From Lysobacter prati (GTDB taxonomy: Bacteria > Pseudomonadota > Gammaproteobacteria > Xanthomonadales > Xanthomonadaceae): a stretch of DNA of 64,000 nucleotides. Positions 26,133-34,303 of the stretch are shown here, piece after piece. Where the stretch lies: NCBI RefSeq assembly GCF_009765215.1, contig NZ_VLNV01000001.1, positions 620,001 to 684,000 of the forward strand, read 5' to 3'. The position numbers and the translations under genes are program-made. The stretch's first letter is position 1. Each line of letters starts with the position of its first letter. The notes under the pieces are model-generated. The model saw only the letters and a list, made by a program, of their open reading frames with translations, was not told the DNA's origin and did not search any database.

Positions 26133-27236
26133 GTGAACGGGACAGAACGTACGTTGGTTTTGCGGCCGTTGGCCGAGGTGCCCGTGCTCGACCCGCAGCG
26201 GCTGGATGCCGCCGCCGCCGCGGCCGTCGCCGACTTCATCACCGCCGGCACCGCCGCCCATACCGCGCGCAGCTATGCCAGCGCCTGGCGCTACTGGGCC
26301 GCCTGGTCGGTCCTGCGGTACGGCGTCGAACTGGGCGCCGCGCCGGTGCCGGCGGCGGTGGCCGTGCAGTTTGCGATTGACCACTTGGCGCGTCCGCCGC
26401 GGGGGACCCATGCCCTCCCCCCTCTGGTCGATGCGGCGCTGGTCGCGCACGGCGCCAAGGCCCGACCTGGCGCGCTCGCCTACGCCACCGTGGTCCATCG
26501 CCTGGCGGTGCTGAGCAAATGGCATCGCCTGCACGGCTGGCCCAGTCCGAGCGACGACGCCCGTCTGCAAACGGTGCTGATCAACGCCCGCAAGGCCCAG
26601 GCCCGTGCCGGCGTGACCACCCGAAAGAAAACCGCCCTCGCCTTGGAGCCGCTGCAGGCGCTGCTGGCCACCTGCGACGACGACGGCCTGCGCGGCGTGC
26701 GCGATCGCGCGTTGTTGCTGCTGGCCTGGGGCGGTGGCGGCCGCCGTCGCTCCGAAGTTGTGGCGCTGCAAGTGAGTGACCTGCGCCGGCTCGATGCCGA
26801 CACCTGGCTGTACGCACTGGGCGCGACCAAGACCGACGCCAGCGGCGTGCGCCGCGAGAAGCCGCTGCGCGGCCAGGCCGCGCAGGCGTTGACGGCTTGG
26901 CTCGACGCGTCGCAACTACGCGACGGTCCGCTGTTCCGCCGCCTGCAGCGCGGCAGCCACGTCGGTACCCGTGCACTCGGCGCCGACCAGGTCGCGCGCA
27001 TTGTCCAGCGCCGTGCGGCGTTGGCCGGTCTCGACGGCGACTGGGGCGGTCACAGCCTGCGTTCGGGCTTCGTCACCGAGGCCGGGCGCCAGGGCGTGCC
27101 GCTGGGCGAGGTGATGGCGATGACCGAGCACCGTAGCGTGGCGACCGTGCTGGGCTATTTCCAGGCCGGCGCGTTGCTGGCCAGCCGGGCGACGCAGTTG
27201 CTCGAAGATGCGCCGACCGAGGGAGCCCGTCGGTGA
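26133..27236 (+). CDS. tyrosine recombinase/integrase, 367 aa
   Basis: N-terminal SAM-like core-binding region (HTARSYASAWRYWAAWSV) and a C-terminal catalytic domain with GGGRRRSEVVAL (first Arg), GGHSLRSGFVTEA (HxxR) and MTEHRSVATVLGYF (His and nucleophile Tyr). The start is the GTG at 26133. It is divergent from the kfrA remnant and ends 87 bases before the right tRNA-Phe fragment, the usual place for the integrase that made the island. All catalytic positions appear intact. Confidence 0.85.
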   Translation: MNGTERTLVLRPLAEVPVLDPQRLDAAAAAAVADFITAGTAAHTARSYASAWRYWAAWSVLRYGVELGAAPVPAAVAVQFAIDHLARPPRGTHALPPLVDAALVAHGAKARPGALAYATVVHRLAVLSKWHRLHGWPSPSDDARLQTVLINARKAQARAGVTTRKKTALALEPLQALLATCDDDGLRGVRDRALLLLAWGGGGRRRSEVVALQVSDLRRLDADTWLYALGATKTDASGVRREKPLRGQAAQALTAWLDASQLRDGPLFRRLQRGSHVGTRALGADQVARIVQRRAALAGLDGDWGGHSLRSGFVTEAGRQGVPLGEVMAMTEHRSVATVLGYFQAGALLASRATQLLEDAPTEGARR

Positions 27237-27323
27237 CGCTGATTCGCATGCGTCCACATCGATCCGGCCGGAACAAGCCATTCGCCGGCCGTCCTGCTCG
27301 ACCTGTCTCGATCGCACGCGAGT

Positions 27324-27372
27324 GAGATTGAAAATCTCCGTGGCGGGGGTTCGATTCCCTCCCCGGCCACCA
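27324..27372 (+). other. tRNA-Phe(GAA) 3'-half fragment (attachment-site remnant, right)
   Basis: GAGATTGAAAATCTC forms an anticodon arm with loop TTGAAAA (anticodon GAA). It is followed by a T arm GGGGGTTCGATTCCCTC and acceptor strand ending CGGCCACCA. The 5' half and D arm are missing, so this is not a functional tRNA gene but the end that an integrating element carries. The next bases (ATGATCAAACGTAAGCCC) resemble those after the left fragment. Confidence 0.75.
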
Positions 27373-27465
27373 TGATCAAACGTAAGCCCGGTAAGGCTCT
27401 CAGGCTCTGCTGGGCCTTCTGTTTTGGGGCTGACTCGGTAGCACCTGGGTAGCACGGCGATTTGG

Positions 27466-27735
27466 TCAACCCTCATGGGCCGAGCGGAAATCCTCACGGA
27501 GTCGCCAGATCATCCACACGCCGCTGATCACCAGCGCGAACGCGATCGCGAACAGTCCGATCGGAATGACCCATCCGAGGACCTCGACGACTGGACGTAT
27601 GAGGCCCCCTGCCCCTTTGCTGATCATGGCAAGAAGTCCGTTGAGGATCAGCGCCGCTATCGCAGCCACTGCGCCCTGCCACACGCGGGCACTCGCCTTG
27701 CGTTCTGCCTTTCGATATCCACGGTCCAAGTTCAT
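27466..27735 (-). CDS. 89-aa small membrane protein, copy B
   Basis: From ATG 27735 (MNLDRGYRKAERKASARVW) this aligns end to end with the 89-aa protein at 16003-16272: basic helix, two membrane segments at about 22-38 and 50-74, and a short charged tail. A GTG two codons earlier is also possible. Like its relative it points toward a tRNA fragment. Function is unknown; a small inner-membrane protein tied to the attachment region. Confidence 0.7.
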   Translation of the reverse strand: MNLDRGYRKAERKASARVWQGAVAAIAALILNGLLAMISKGAGGLIRPVVEVLGWVIPIGLFAIAFALVISGVWMIWRLREDFRSAHEG

Positions 27736-27913
27736 GCGCACAGTCAGCCTGAGCCGCGCGGACGGGGTTGTGACGACGCGCGTCCAAGGGCCGGGAGCGA
27801 CCTAGGGCCATTGATCCGCATCGTTCTCAGGCGGCCGGCGCGCTGACCCGCGCCACCGGGGCTACATTGATACGCGTCTCATCCTGTGCACTTTTCGTGG
27901 CTAGCATGCAGGC

Positions 27914-28198
27914 ATGACCCGCCTCCCGCTTCCGCCTGACATCTCCTGGCGCCGCGGCTTCGTGAGCGGCCCGGCAACCACGCGCTGGCTGCACTGCGGC
28001 CCCGTAGCCGTGGCAGTAGTCGCCTTCCACAACGGGCTGTGGCGCACGACCGTCAACCGGCATCTGGACGTGAGCCGGGAGCGGAAGGCCAATGCACCGA
28101 GTGAGGCGGTCGCGATCGCTTGGGTGGAGCGGTGGGCGGCGGCGAATGCGGAGCGGATCCGTAGCAACTTGCAACGGCGCCCAGCAAGAGCAGACTAG
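27914..28198 (+). CDS. 94-aa hypothetical protein of phage/island type
   Basis: Begins MTRLPLPPDISWRRGFVSGP and has a WLHCGPVAVAVVAFHNGLWR core and an Ala/Arg-rich C-terminus with WVERWAAANAERI. Composition and length fit small prophage or island proteins. No known domain, signal peptide or membrane segment. No strong ribosome site; the ATG at 27907 is followed by an early stop. Confidence 0.5.
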   Translation: MTRLPLPPDISWRRGFVSGPATTRWLHCGPVAVAVVAFHNGLWRTTVNRHLDVSRERKANAPSEAVAIAWVERWAAANAERIRSNLQRRPARAD

Positions 28199-28228
28199 GC
28201 ACTCGGTAGGCCCGGCGGGGATCGGTCC

Positions 28229-28465
28229 GTGCAACTGCCGCTCGATGAGCTCGATCACCGACTGGACTCGCTGGACGATGCCATTGCGTTGATGGTGGAG
28301 GACGGCATGGATCGAACCGATCTGCTAGCCGTGGTCGCGTGCGCGGCAGACGAGATCCTGGCGTTCTCGGGATCGAATCGCGATTACGTCTCGGCGCGGC
28401 TGCTGGACATGCTCGTCGCCAATGGGCTGGGGTCTGGACCTTCGGACCACGACGGCCCTACTTGA
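28229..28465 (+). CDS. 78-aa hypothetical protein
   Basis: GTG start after a GGCGGGGA stretch. An acidic helical protein (LDELDHRLDSLDDAIALMVE, then LLAVVACAADEILAF). No recognised family. It runs in the same direction as its two small neighbours with short gaps. Confidence 0.5.
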   Translation: MQLPLDELDHRLDSLDDAIALMVEDGMDRTDLLAVVACAADEILAFSGSNRDYVSARLLDMLVANGLGSGPSDHDGPT

Positions 28466-28519
28466 GCCAGCCTCAAGAGCGCGGGGCTCATCGCTGCCAC
28501 ACCAATCCAAGGAGTCGAA

Positions 28520-28756
28520 ATGGACGAGAAAGACGCTTTCCTCGAAGGCCAGTTGACGGCCATGCAATGGGCGCTATTGGCGTTGATTGAAGCCTCCCCT
28601 TCGCGCGAGTCAATTTGCGCGACCGCGCTGCGGGGAATTGCGGTGCACGATGAGCGTTATCGCCAGAGTGACCTAAGCCCGGCAGTTCGCGACGAATTCC
28701 TGAAAGGGCTGAACACTGTCGCCGATCTACTGTTCGCACCGCTGGGCAACAGCTAG
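28520..28756 (+). CDS. 78-aa hypothetical protein
   Basis: ATG 28520 with AAGGAG 6 bases upstream. A helical protein (AMQWALLALIEASPSRESI, then VRDEFLKGLNTVADLLFAP). No known domain. Third of three small plus-strand genes right of the island. Confidence 0.55.
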   Translation: MDEKDAFLEGQLTAMQWALLALIEASPSRESICATALRGIAVHDERYRQSDLSPAVRDEFLKGLNTVADLLFAPLGNS

Positions 28757-28773
28757 GCGGGGTTGACTTGGCA

Positions 28774-29002
28774 CTAGGCACGTAGTCCCTGCCCAGTGTC
28801 CGCTATCGGCGATACGTCGGCACCGGTCTCGCCTCCGAGATCAACGTCCAGCTCCGCCGCAGCAATTGAAGACTCCTGCTTGATCAGGTCATTCGCTTCT
28901 TTTACTGATCTGGCATGAACGGCCGTGTGACCTAGCCTCTTCAGCGCAATGAAAACGCAGGCGGCGACGTCCGTGTCGTCCCTCCAACACCAAGATAAGC
29001 AT
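28774..29002 (-). pseudogene. truncated, frameshifted response-regulator receiver domain
   Basis: From ATG 29002 the frame gives MLILVLEG; after an extra G in a GGG run near 28980 the next frame gives DDTDVAACVFIALKRLGHTA, then SVKEANDLI and ELDVDLGGETGADV. Joined, this is the first half of a CheY-like receiver: acidic pair, helix 1 and the phospho-acceptor Asp in LDVDLGG. The 229-base span is not a multiple of three, and the end runs into a hairpin-repeat remnant at 28796-28830. It lies divergent from an intact histidine kinase. Confidence 0.6.
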
Positions 29003-29237
29003 CGCCGCCCCCGCGAGAATTCCTCAGCGGACCATGCCCGAGTAGGCGTGATCGTCGTGGCTATAGACCGCTCAGCACGATCATCTGCTACTCCGGACGC
29101 GGCTTAGGGACCCAGCCTCGCTACAGAGCCGGTTGCCGCTGCGTCGCTTTCGGCATGTTCGCTTTCGGCCTAAAAGGGACGCTCGCCCCATCCCCACCTT
29201 GCATCATCCCCGCGGCGACCAGGAGTACAGTGTCGCG

Positions 29238-30404
29238 ATGATGTACCAGTTCCTCATCGCGAATCGAGTCCAGTTGATTGCTCGCTGCAGGGCGAAGGTA
29301 GCCGAGCGAGCGACGGCCGGTAACGCCGGGATAGAGTTGGAATACGGGATCACTGTGTTCCTCGATCAGGTCATAAGGACGCTCGGGTTAGAGCGGACCT
29401 CGGATCCCATGCGGAGTCGCAAAGTTTCTGGTCGCTCTGGCGGAGGAAAGCCAGCGCTGTCGGAAATCGGTGAGTCGGCGTCACAGCACGGCAAGGAGTT
29501 GATGCAACAAGGGTTCACCGTCGAGGAAGTGGTCCACGACTACGGCGACCTCTGCCAGGCAATCACCGATCTAGCATTCGAACAGGATGCGGCAATCAGC
29601 ATCGATGAGTTCAGGACGCTCAACCGCTGCCTCGACAACGCCATTGCGAATGCCGTAACTGAGTTCGGATATCAGCGCGACTTTGACGTCGCCGACAAGC
29701 AGGCTCATGCTCTCAATGAGAGAATTGGATTCTTTGCCCACGAATTGCGCAATCAGTTGTCTACGGCCACCCTGGCACTTTCCGTCATAAAGGGGGGCAG
29801 TGTCGGCTTGGGCGGCGCCACGGGTGTCGTGCTTGACCGGGCCTTGGTGGGCTTGAGCAATCTCATCGATCGCTCATTGGCGGAGGTCAGAATGACAGCG
29901 GGCATGCCGTTGCAGAATCGGCTCTTCTCCGTTGGGGGCTTCCTCGCCGAGCTAAAGCTATCTGCATCGCTTGAAGCAGAAGTAAGAGGCTGCAAACTGA
30001 AAGTTTCCCACGTCGATCCGTTGTTAGCGCTCGATGTGGATCGGGACCTACTCTTGGCAGCGGCCGGAAATCTCCTGCAGAACGCCTTCAAGTTCTCGCA
30101 TCCTCATAGCGAAGTCAGTCTCAATGCGTATGCAATGGCTGATCGCGTCTTCATCGACGTCGAGGACCAATGCGGAGGCCTCCCACCAGGCGACGCAGAG
30201 AAGTTGTTTCAGCCTTTCACTCAAGGGGCTGAAGACCGAAGCGGTTTGGGGCTGGGCCTGTCGATCTCCCGGCGGAGCATCGAGGCCAACGGGGGCATTC
30301 TCAGCGTGCGTAACGTTCCAGGTTCTGGGTGTGTCTTTACGATTGACCTTCCGCGCCACTCGGTGTCGACATCACCGGCCCCTCCGGTACCGCATTCGGA
30401 GTAA
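29238..30404 (+). CDS. cytosolic sensor histidine kinase, 388 aa
   Basis: ATG 29238 (a second ATG follows at once) with AGGAG 12 bases upstream. The N-terminal 150 residues are a helical sensor region resembling RsbR/globin-like input helices (VEEVVHDYGDLCQAITDLAF). The H-box FFAHELRNQLST places the phospho-His near residue 169. N-box NLLQNAFKFS, DQCGGLP and GLGLGLSISRR complete the ATPase. No membrane segments, so it senses a soluble signal. Its cognate regulator may be the broken receiver just upstream. The 3' end overlaps the convergent phytochelatin synthase-like frame by 184 bases. Confidence 0.85.
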   Translation: MMYQFLIANRVQLIARCRAKVAERATAGNAGIELEYGITVFLDQVIRTLGLERTSDPMRSRKVSGRSGGGKPALSEIGESASQHGKELMQQGFTVEEVVHDYGDLCQAITDLAFEQDAAISIDEFRTLNRCLDNAIANAVTEFGYQRDFDVADKQAHALNERIGFFAHELRNQLSTATLALSVIKGGSVGLGGATGVVLDRALVGLSNLIDRSLAEVRMTAGMPLQNRLFSVGGFLAELKLSASLEAEVRGCKLKVSHVDPLLALDVDRDLLLAAAGNLLQNAFKFSHPHSEVSLNAYAMADRVFIDVEDQCGGLPPGDAEKLFQPFTQGAEDRSGLGLGLSISRRSIEANGGILSVRNVPGSGCVFTIDLPRHSVSTSPAPPVPHSE

Positions 30405-31258
30405 ACGGGCACTTTCGGGATTCGGTGGGGAATGCGGTCGACCGGTGGATGACCAACGACCGCTTTCGGCCAGAAGCTGCCGTTGGCGACTTCCAAAGAA
30501 TGCTTGGGGGCCGCAGTGTCCCCTTCACTCTGAGTGGTCAGTGCGTTGTCGTGCACAACCAAGAAGCCGCGTGTGCGCGTGGTGCTAGCGTTGAGAGGTG
30601 CCCTCATCGCATTCCACATGCCATCTAGGGGGACCCAAGTCGGAGGGTACCTATGCGCCGCGACGTCGAGCACTAGTAGCCGATCGCTGTCTGCGTGGTA
30701 CGCAGCGACGGGAGAAATGTGGCCCATGGGCGGTTGACCGAGGAGTTCGCGCTCATAGTTGAGGATCAGGAAGTCGCCTTCGCGCGCGAGGTTCTGACGA
30801 ACCACCTCGCGGAAGTCGTCTAGGTTAGCGTCGGAGGCATGCACGATGTCGACACGCGCTCCGTGCGCGCGCATCAGCGTGCCCAGTTGCCTCAGCGACA
30901 TCCCGGTAAAGCTCACCTTCAACGGATGCGAGTCCACGTTGGGATGGGAAAATAGCGCCGCTTCATCGAGCCGCGCGCCGGCGGCATTGAGTGTGGTCAG
31001 CGCGCTGGCAACGCCGCAGTATGCGCGCCTGGATTGCGGAACGAAGTGTGCGCGCAACTTATCGAAGTCAGCCACGGCGTCGCTGCCAGCCAGCAGCGCC
31101 CGACCGGCAGGCGTGTCCAGCGCTACCAGATGCGCCGGCATCGGTTCTAGATGCTGCTGGGGTTCTCGCAAGTAACGATTCCACACGGTACCGCTCCCCA
31201 GCGCGATCGCCGCGACGGTGAAAACGGAAAGACCGGCGATCATTGGACGCATCGCCAT
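30221..31258 (-). CDS. phytochelatin synthase-family peptidase with extended C-terminus
   Basis: Residues 6-25 form a signal or membrane anchor. The papain-like triad is C81 (RRAYCGVASALTTLN), H180 (GHISPVAAY) and D198 (LLVLDVAAHRY); the His-Asp spacing of 18 equals that of plant phytochelatin synthase. Bacterial members mainly hydrolyse glutathione and may also make gamma-Glu-Cys peptides against metals. The family domain ends near residue 255. The last 90 residues are read through a hairpin repeat (30453-30486) and then antisense to the histidine kinase, so they are probably a late extension. Converges with the kinase. Confidence 0.8.
   Translation of the reverse strand: MAMRPMIAGLSVFTVAAIALGSGTVWNRYLREPQQHLEPMPAHLVALDTPAGRALLAGSDAVADFDKLRAHFVPQSRRAYCGVASALTTLNAAGARLDEAALFSHPNVDSHPLKVSFTGMSLRQLGTLMRAHGARVDIVHASDANLDDFREVVRQNLAREGDFLILNYERELLGQPPMGHISPVAAYHADSDRLLVLDVAAHRYPPTWVPLDGMWNAMRAPLNASTTRTRGFLVVHDNALTTQSEGDTAAPKHSLEVANGSFWPKAVVGHPPVDRIPHRIPKVPVYSECGTGGAGDVDTEWRGRSIVKTHPEPGTLRTLRMPPLASMLRREIDRPSPKPLRSSAP
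30453..30486. repeat. hairpin repeat copy
   Basis: CCAACG at 30453-30458 pairs with CGTTGG at 30481-30486 around CGCTTTCGGCCAGAAGC, the same core as the repeats near 35.0 kb. This copy lies inside the extended 3' part of the phytochelatin synthase-like frame. Confidence 0.65.
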
Positions 31259-31618
31259 TGCGGCTCGGTTTGTTCGGGTTATCCCCGCGATAGGAGCAAA
31301 TCGCGACGCGAATGAAGTGAGGGTGAAGCCCGTGAATGAACGCGCCTGGTTCGCGTCGTCTGGCCTTAGGTCTGGAATGCCCGGCCCCTAGCTTTCCGTG
31401 CACTCAGGTCCGAATTAAAGCCACGCGATGGCTTCGTGGCCTTGACGTGGAGAAACCTGAATATGCCGCGATAAGATGTCCCTCACCGAGTTGGCAAGGC
31501 CTGCAGGTCTGCGTCGATAGTGGGCATCGCCGTTCTCGCCCCGGGGATGGGAAAGGTGCCTCCGTCTCGGTTAACCCGTCGAAGGATGGTGAACTGGCCG
31601 CTGTGTCTGCGTCGCGCC
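31259..31618. other. intergenic region without supported gene
   Basis: 360 bases between two minus-strand genes. The short frames present have no ribosome site or family likeness. It should hold the phytochelatin synthase-like promoter, but no clear element was seen. Confidence 0.4.
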
Positions 31619-33466
31619 TCAGCGCAGCCACCCCAGGTCATCAGGCGACCCGTCCGGATGAGCGAAGCCGCGCACCCGGTTGATTCCATCCGGGCAGCCC
31701 ACGCCCTGCGTATGTGAAGTCAGACTTTCGCGCGACCACGTCACGCGTTCGCGGAAGCAGCTTCCGACGCTGTCGTTGAAATGGTGACTGCGCGCCCCGC
31801 TCCATCCACTGTAGGTGCCCTGCACAGCATTGAACGTTCGGCTGCCGACGAAGTTGGCGTAGACGCGATCCGCGTAGGCGCCCGTCGGACGCGTGTGCGA
31901 CCCCTGCTGGTGGTGACCCTGTTCGACATACGCGCTGGCGTGTGTCAGAGACGGCTGGCCGCCGGGTAAACCGCCACTCGCCGTGTAGATGATCCGCAGC
32001 GGGTAATGGTGGCGGATGCGGTCATAGGCGAGCACCGTCGTGCCGCGCTGGCGCAGCGCGGTGCGCTCGGTGATGCTGGCGATATCGAGGACCTGCGCGT
32101 AGTCGTGGTCAGCCGGAACGTCATACCCCAGCAGGCTTACCCACTGGGTGCTGGTGAACGACTGCTCCTGCTTGACCGTGGTGTCGACGCGACCGCGCGA
32201 GGTGTTGACGTAACCGGCCACTTCGTACTGGCGCCGATACTGCCGATCGACATTGCCGGTCAGCAGCGTGCCGTCGGTTGTCCAGTCGTTGCGCGTGGTC
32301 GTGGCGTCCAGGGGTGCACCCTCGAGGGTGTTGCGTGTAACGCCGCCGGTGATCTGCGTGGATCCCTCGTCCAGATAGAGCATGAGGTGTGCGTCATCGA
32401 AGAACCCGCGCTGCGCGTCCTCGGGGCGCGCGTACAGAATCTGGACCGAGTGCGGAGTGCCATCGCTGAGCAGTGCCGCGTACGGGGTGAGGTCGATGCG
32501 GAATGGCATCAGATTGATCGACTGCGGTGTCGGCACCGGCACGTCGACGCTGCGCTCGAAGCGCAGGTTGAGGTCGCTGTTCAACCATGGATACAGGGGA
32601 GCTGTGCCCACAGCGATGCCATCGATGCGCACGATCACGTCGCGGTAGTTGCTGCCGGTGCAGCCCTGAGCGGCGGTGTCCCCGGCCTGCGGTTTCCAGT
32701 CTCCCATGCCCAGCGGAGTCTCCATCAGCAGTGGCCAACTGGTCGCGGCGTCGGTGGGAATGCAGCTGAACCAGAAATAGGTCAATTGCGAGTAGACGTC
32801 CAGGTAGGCTCGCTCGATGTTGCGAGGCAACGGATCCACTGTCAGCGCGGTCTGCGTCACCGGGACGATCACGTCGGGCACTTCGGGCGCAGGCTGCGCG
32901 GTCGTAGCGGGATAGAAGATCATCCGCCCGCTCGCGCGCGGGTTGTCGCCCCAGTAGGGATCGCGGAAGTAGTAGTCGGTGTCGCGGGCGAAACCCGGTC
33001 GCGCCTGGCGCAGCAGCGCGGAGTACTCGGTGATGTCTCGTTCGACCCGCCAGGTCGGCTGGGCGGCGTTGTACTGGGCGCCGGCGGTCAGCAACGTGGT
33101 CGAGAACCTTGCGTCGCGACGCTCGTCGCCGAGTGCGAACGTTACGTTCGCGATGCCGGTGGTGCCGGGCCCGCGCAAGTCGACGCTGAAGATCACCTTG
33201 GCCCATGGCCCCGGACAGTTGGGCGGCGGCGCGTACTCGAACTCGGGTTCGAACATCGGCTCAGCGAAGTAGCCCGTATCTACGTCGTGGAACAGCTCCA
33301 CCACGCATGGCGCGATGCCCAGCCGCGGGATGCGCGGTTCCACCGAGAGTCGGTTCATAGGCGGCGCCAGCGTCTGCGCATGCGACGCGAAGACGATCGC
33401 CAAGGTTGCGGTCAAAAGCCCAGCACAATTCTTCGGCCCTCGGCTCGCCAACTTGCGCTTACTCAT
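31619..33466 (-). CDS. secreted PNGase A-like glycoamidase, 615 aa
   Basis: ATG 33466 (MSKRKLASRG) follows GAGGCGG and starts a signal peptide with core LLTATLAIVFASHA. The mature N-terminus has the peptide-N4-(N-acetyl-glucosaminyl)asparagine amidase A layout: PCVVELFHDVDT, YAPPPNCPGPWAKVIFSVDL, then a central jelly-roll-like region with FWFSCIPTD and DVIVRIDGIAVG. PNGase A enzymes remove N-glycans from glycoproteins, so a role in degrading eukaryotic glycoproteins outside the cell fits. The frame is open 73 codons further upstream, but that part is not coding-like. The final 70 residues are Ser/His-rich. Confidence 0.75.
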   Translation of the reverse strand: MSKRKLASRGPKNCAGLLTATLAIVFASHAQTLAPPMNRLSVEPRIPRLGIAPCVVELFHDVDTGYFAEPMFEPEFEYAPPPNCPGPWAKVIFSVDLRGPGTTGIANVTFALGDERRDARFSTTLLTAGAQYNAAQPTWRVERDITEYSALLRQARPGFARDTDYYFRDPYWGDNPRASGRMIFYPATTAQPAPEVPDVIVPVTQTALTVDPLPRNIERAYLDVYSQLTYFWFSCIPTDAATSWPLLMETPLGMGDWKPQAGDTAAQGCTGSNYRDVIVRIDGIAVGTAPLYPWLNSDLNLRFERSVDVPVPTPQSINLMPFRIDLTPYAALLSDGTPHSVQILYARPEDAQRGFFDDAHLMLYLDEGSTQITGGVTRNTLEGAPLDATTTRNDWTTDGTLLTGNVDRQYRRQYEVAGYVNTSRGRVDTTVKQEQSFTSTQWVSLLGYDVPADHDYAQVLDIASITERTALRQRGTTVLAYDRIRHHYPLRIIYTASGGLPGGQPSLTHASAYVEQGHHQQGSHTRPTGAYADRVYANFVGSRTFNAVQGTYSGWSGARSHHFNDSVGSCFRERVTWSRESLTSHTQGVGCPDGINRVRGFAHPDGSPDDLGWLR

Positions 33467-33600
33467 ATCCGCCTCGCCTGCGCAGCCGGCGATAAACGGG
33501 GCCTGCGCTGTGGAGTGTTTCGTTAGTCTTCGCCCGGGCATGTATGCGAGCAGTGAGTCCACTGAATCGCGTCCGGCTTGCGCCCTGCTATGAGCACGGC

Positions 33601-33619
33601 GTGGCTGATAGTCAGCCAC
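33601..33619. repeat. perfect 8-bp hairpin
   Basis: GTGGCTGA and TCAGCCAC flank a 3-base loop. No T-run follows, so this is a structured upstream element between the divergent PNGase A-like gene and the next plus-strand gene rather than a clear terminator. Confidence 0.5.
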
Positions 33620-33762
33620 CTGAATGACGCTCCAGGCGCCTCGCCAGGGCTGCATTGAAGGAGCACGGTTGGCCTCGCAGAGCACCAGCCTGCGTTGGGC
33701 TCATGAGTGCGGCGGCCCCTCCGGGGTGCCGGCCGCCGCCCACCGCAAAGGAGTGCTCCGCC

Positions 33763-34293
33763 GTGAACGCAGCGCCCGCCACCTGCCCCTCCGCGAATCG
33801 AGGCCACGCCGCCACGCGCCGTCTGGTTCGGTTCGGCTGCTACCGAAGCCCGGCTGCGGAAACCACCGCATGGACTTCGCATTTGGCAATGCTCGCCTGT
33901 TTGGCAATTCCAGGCGCGGCACTGGGCCAACCCCAACCGTTTCGCTCTGGCCCACTCGTCCAGCACTTCCTCCCGAAAGTGATCGTGGACGAGCCCAACT
34001 ACGCGATCATCGAGCGCTCGTCCGGCTCCTCCCAGAACAAGCTCAAGCAAGTCGAAGTTACTTGCCCCGACAATATGCGGGCGATGTCGGCTGGATTTTC
34101 AGCGGCATCCGGGCGCGGCGAGCCCGACGACTGGCGAGTCTTCCTGTCGCAACCGACGGACGATGGCAGGGGCTGGACGGTGTTTGCCATGTTCGATGGC
34201 TCCGGGGGCAGGAACGCCAACGGCGTTTCTGGGGTGCCCGCCCCTTACGCGTGGGCCCTCAGGGTTCGCATTGTCTGCGCACGAATCGCGTGA
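33763..34293 (+). CDS. small exported protein of unknown function
   Basis: GTG 33763 has AAAGGAG 9 bases upstream. An ATG at 33889 would start directly at the hydrophobic stretch MLACLAIPGAALGQ, which looks like a signal peptide core. The mature part of about 120 residues has QVEVTCPDNMRAMSAGFSA and WTVFAMFDGSG and ends LRVRIVCARIA. Two cysteines (in CPDN and IVCAR) could form a disulfide. No family recognised. It sits 10 bases ahead of the next exported protein gene, so the two are probably co-transcribed. Confidence 0.55.
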   Translation: MNAAPATCPSANRGHAATRRLVRFGCYRSPAAETTAWTSHLAMLACLAIPGAALGQPQPFRSGPLVQHFLPKVIVDEPNYAIIERSSGSSQNKLKQVEVTCPDNMRAMSAGFSAASGRGEPDDWRVFLSQPTDDGRGWTVFAMFDGSGGRNANGVSGVPAPYAWALRVRIVCARIA

Positions 34294-34303
34294 GGTGCTG
34301 CGG

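Larger units (their letters stand above)
15866..27372. mobile_element. genomic island integrated at tRNA-Phe-type sites
   Basis: Bounded by two same-orientation tRNA 3'-end fragments (15866-15911 and 27324-27372), with a tyrosine integrase 88 bases inside the right fragment. Cargo is DUF4365 and PD-(D/E)XK nuclease-like genes, a helicase plus nuclease pair and kfrA remains. Base composition is mixed and lower in GC than the flanks between about 16 and 25 kb. Borders are inferred from the fragments; the intact tRNA is not in the window. Confidence 0.6.
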
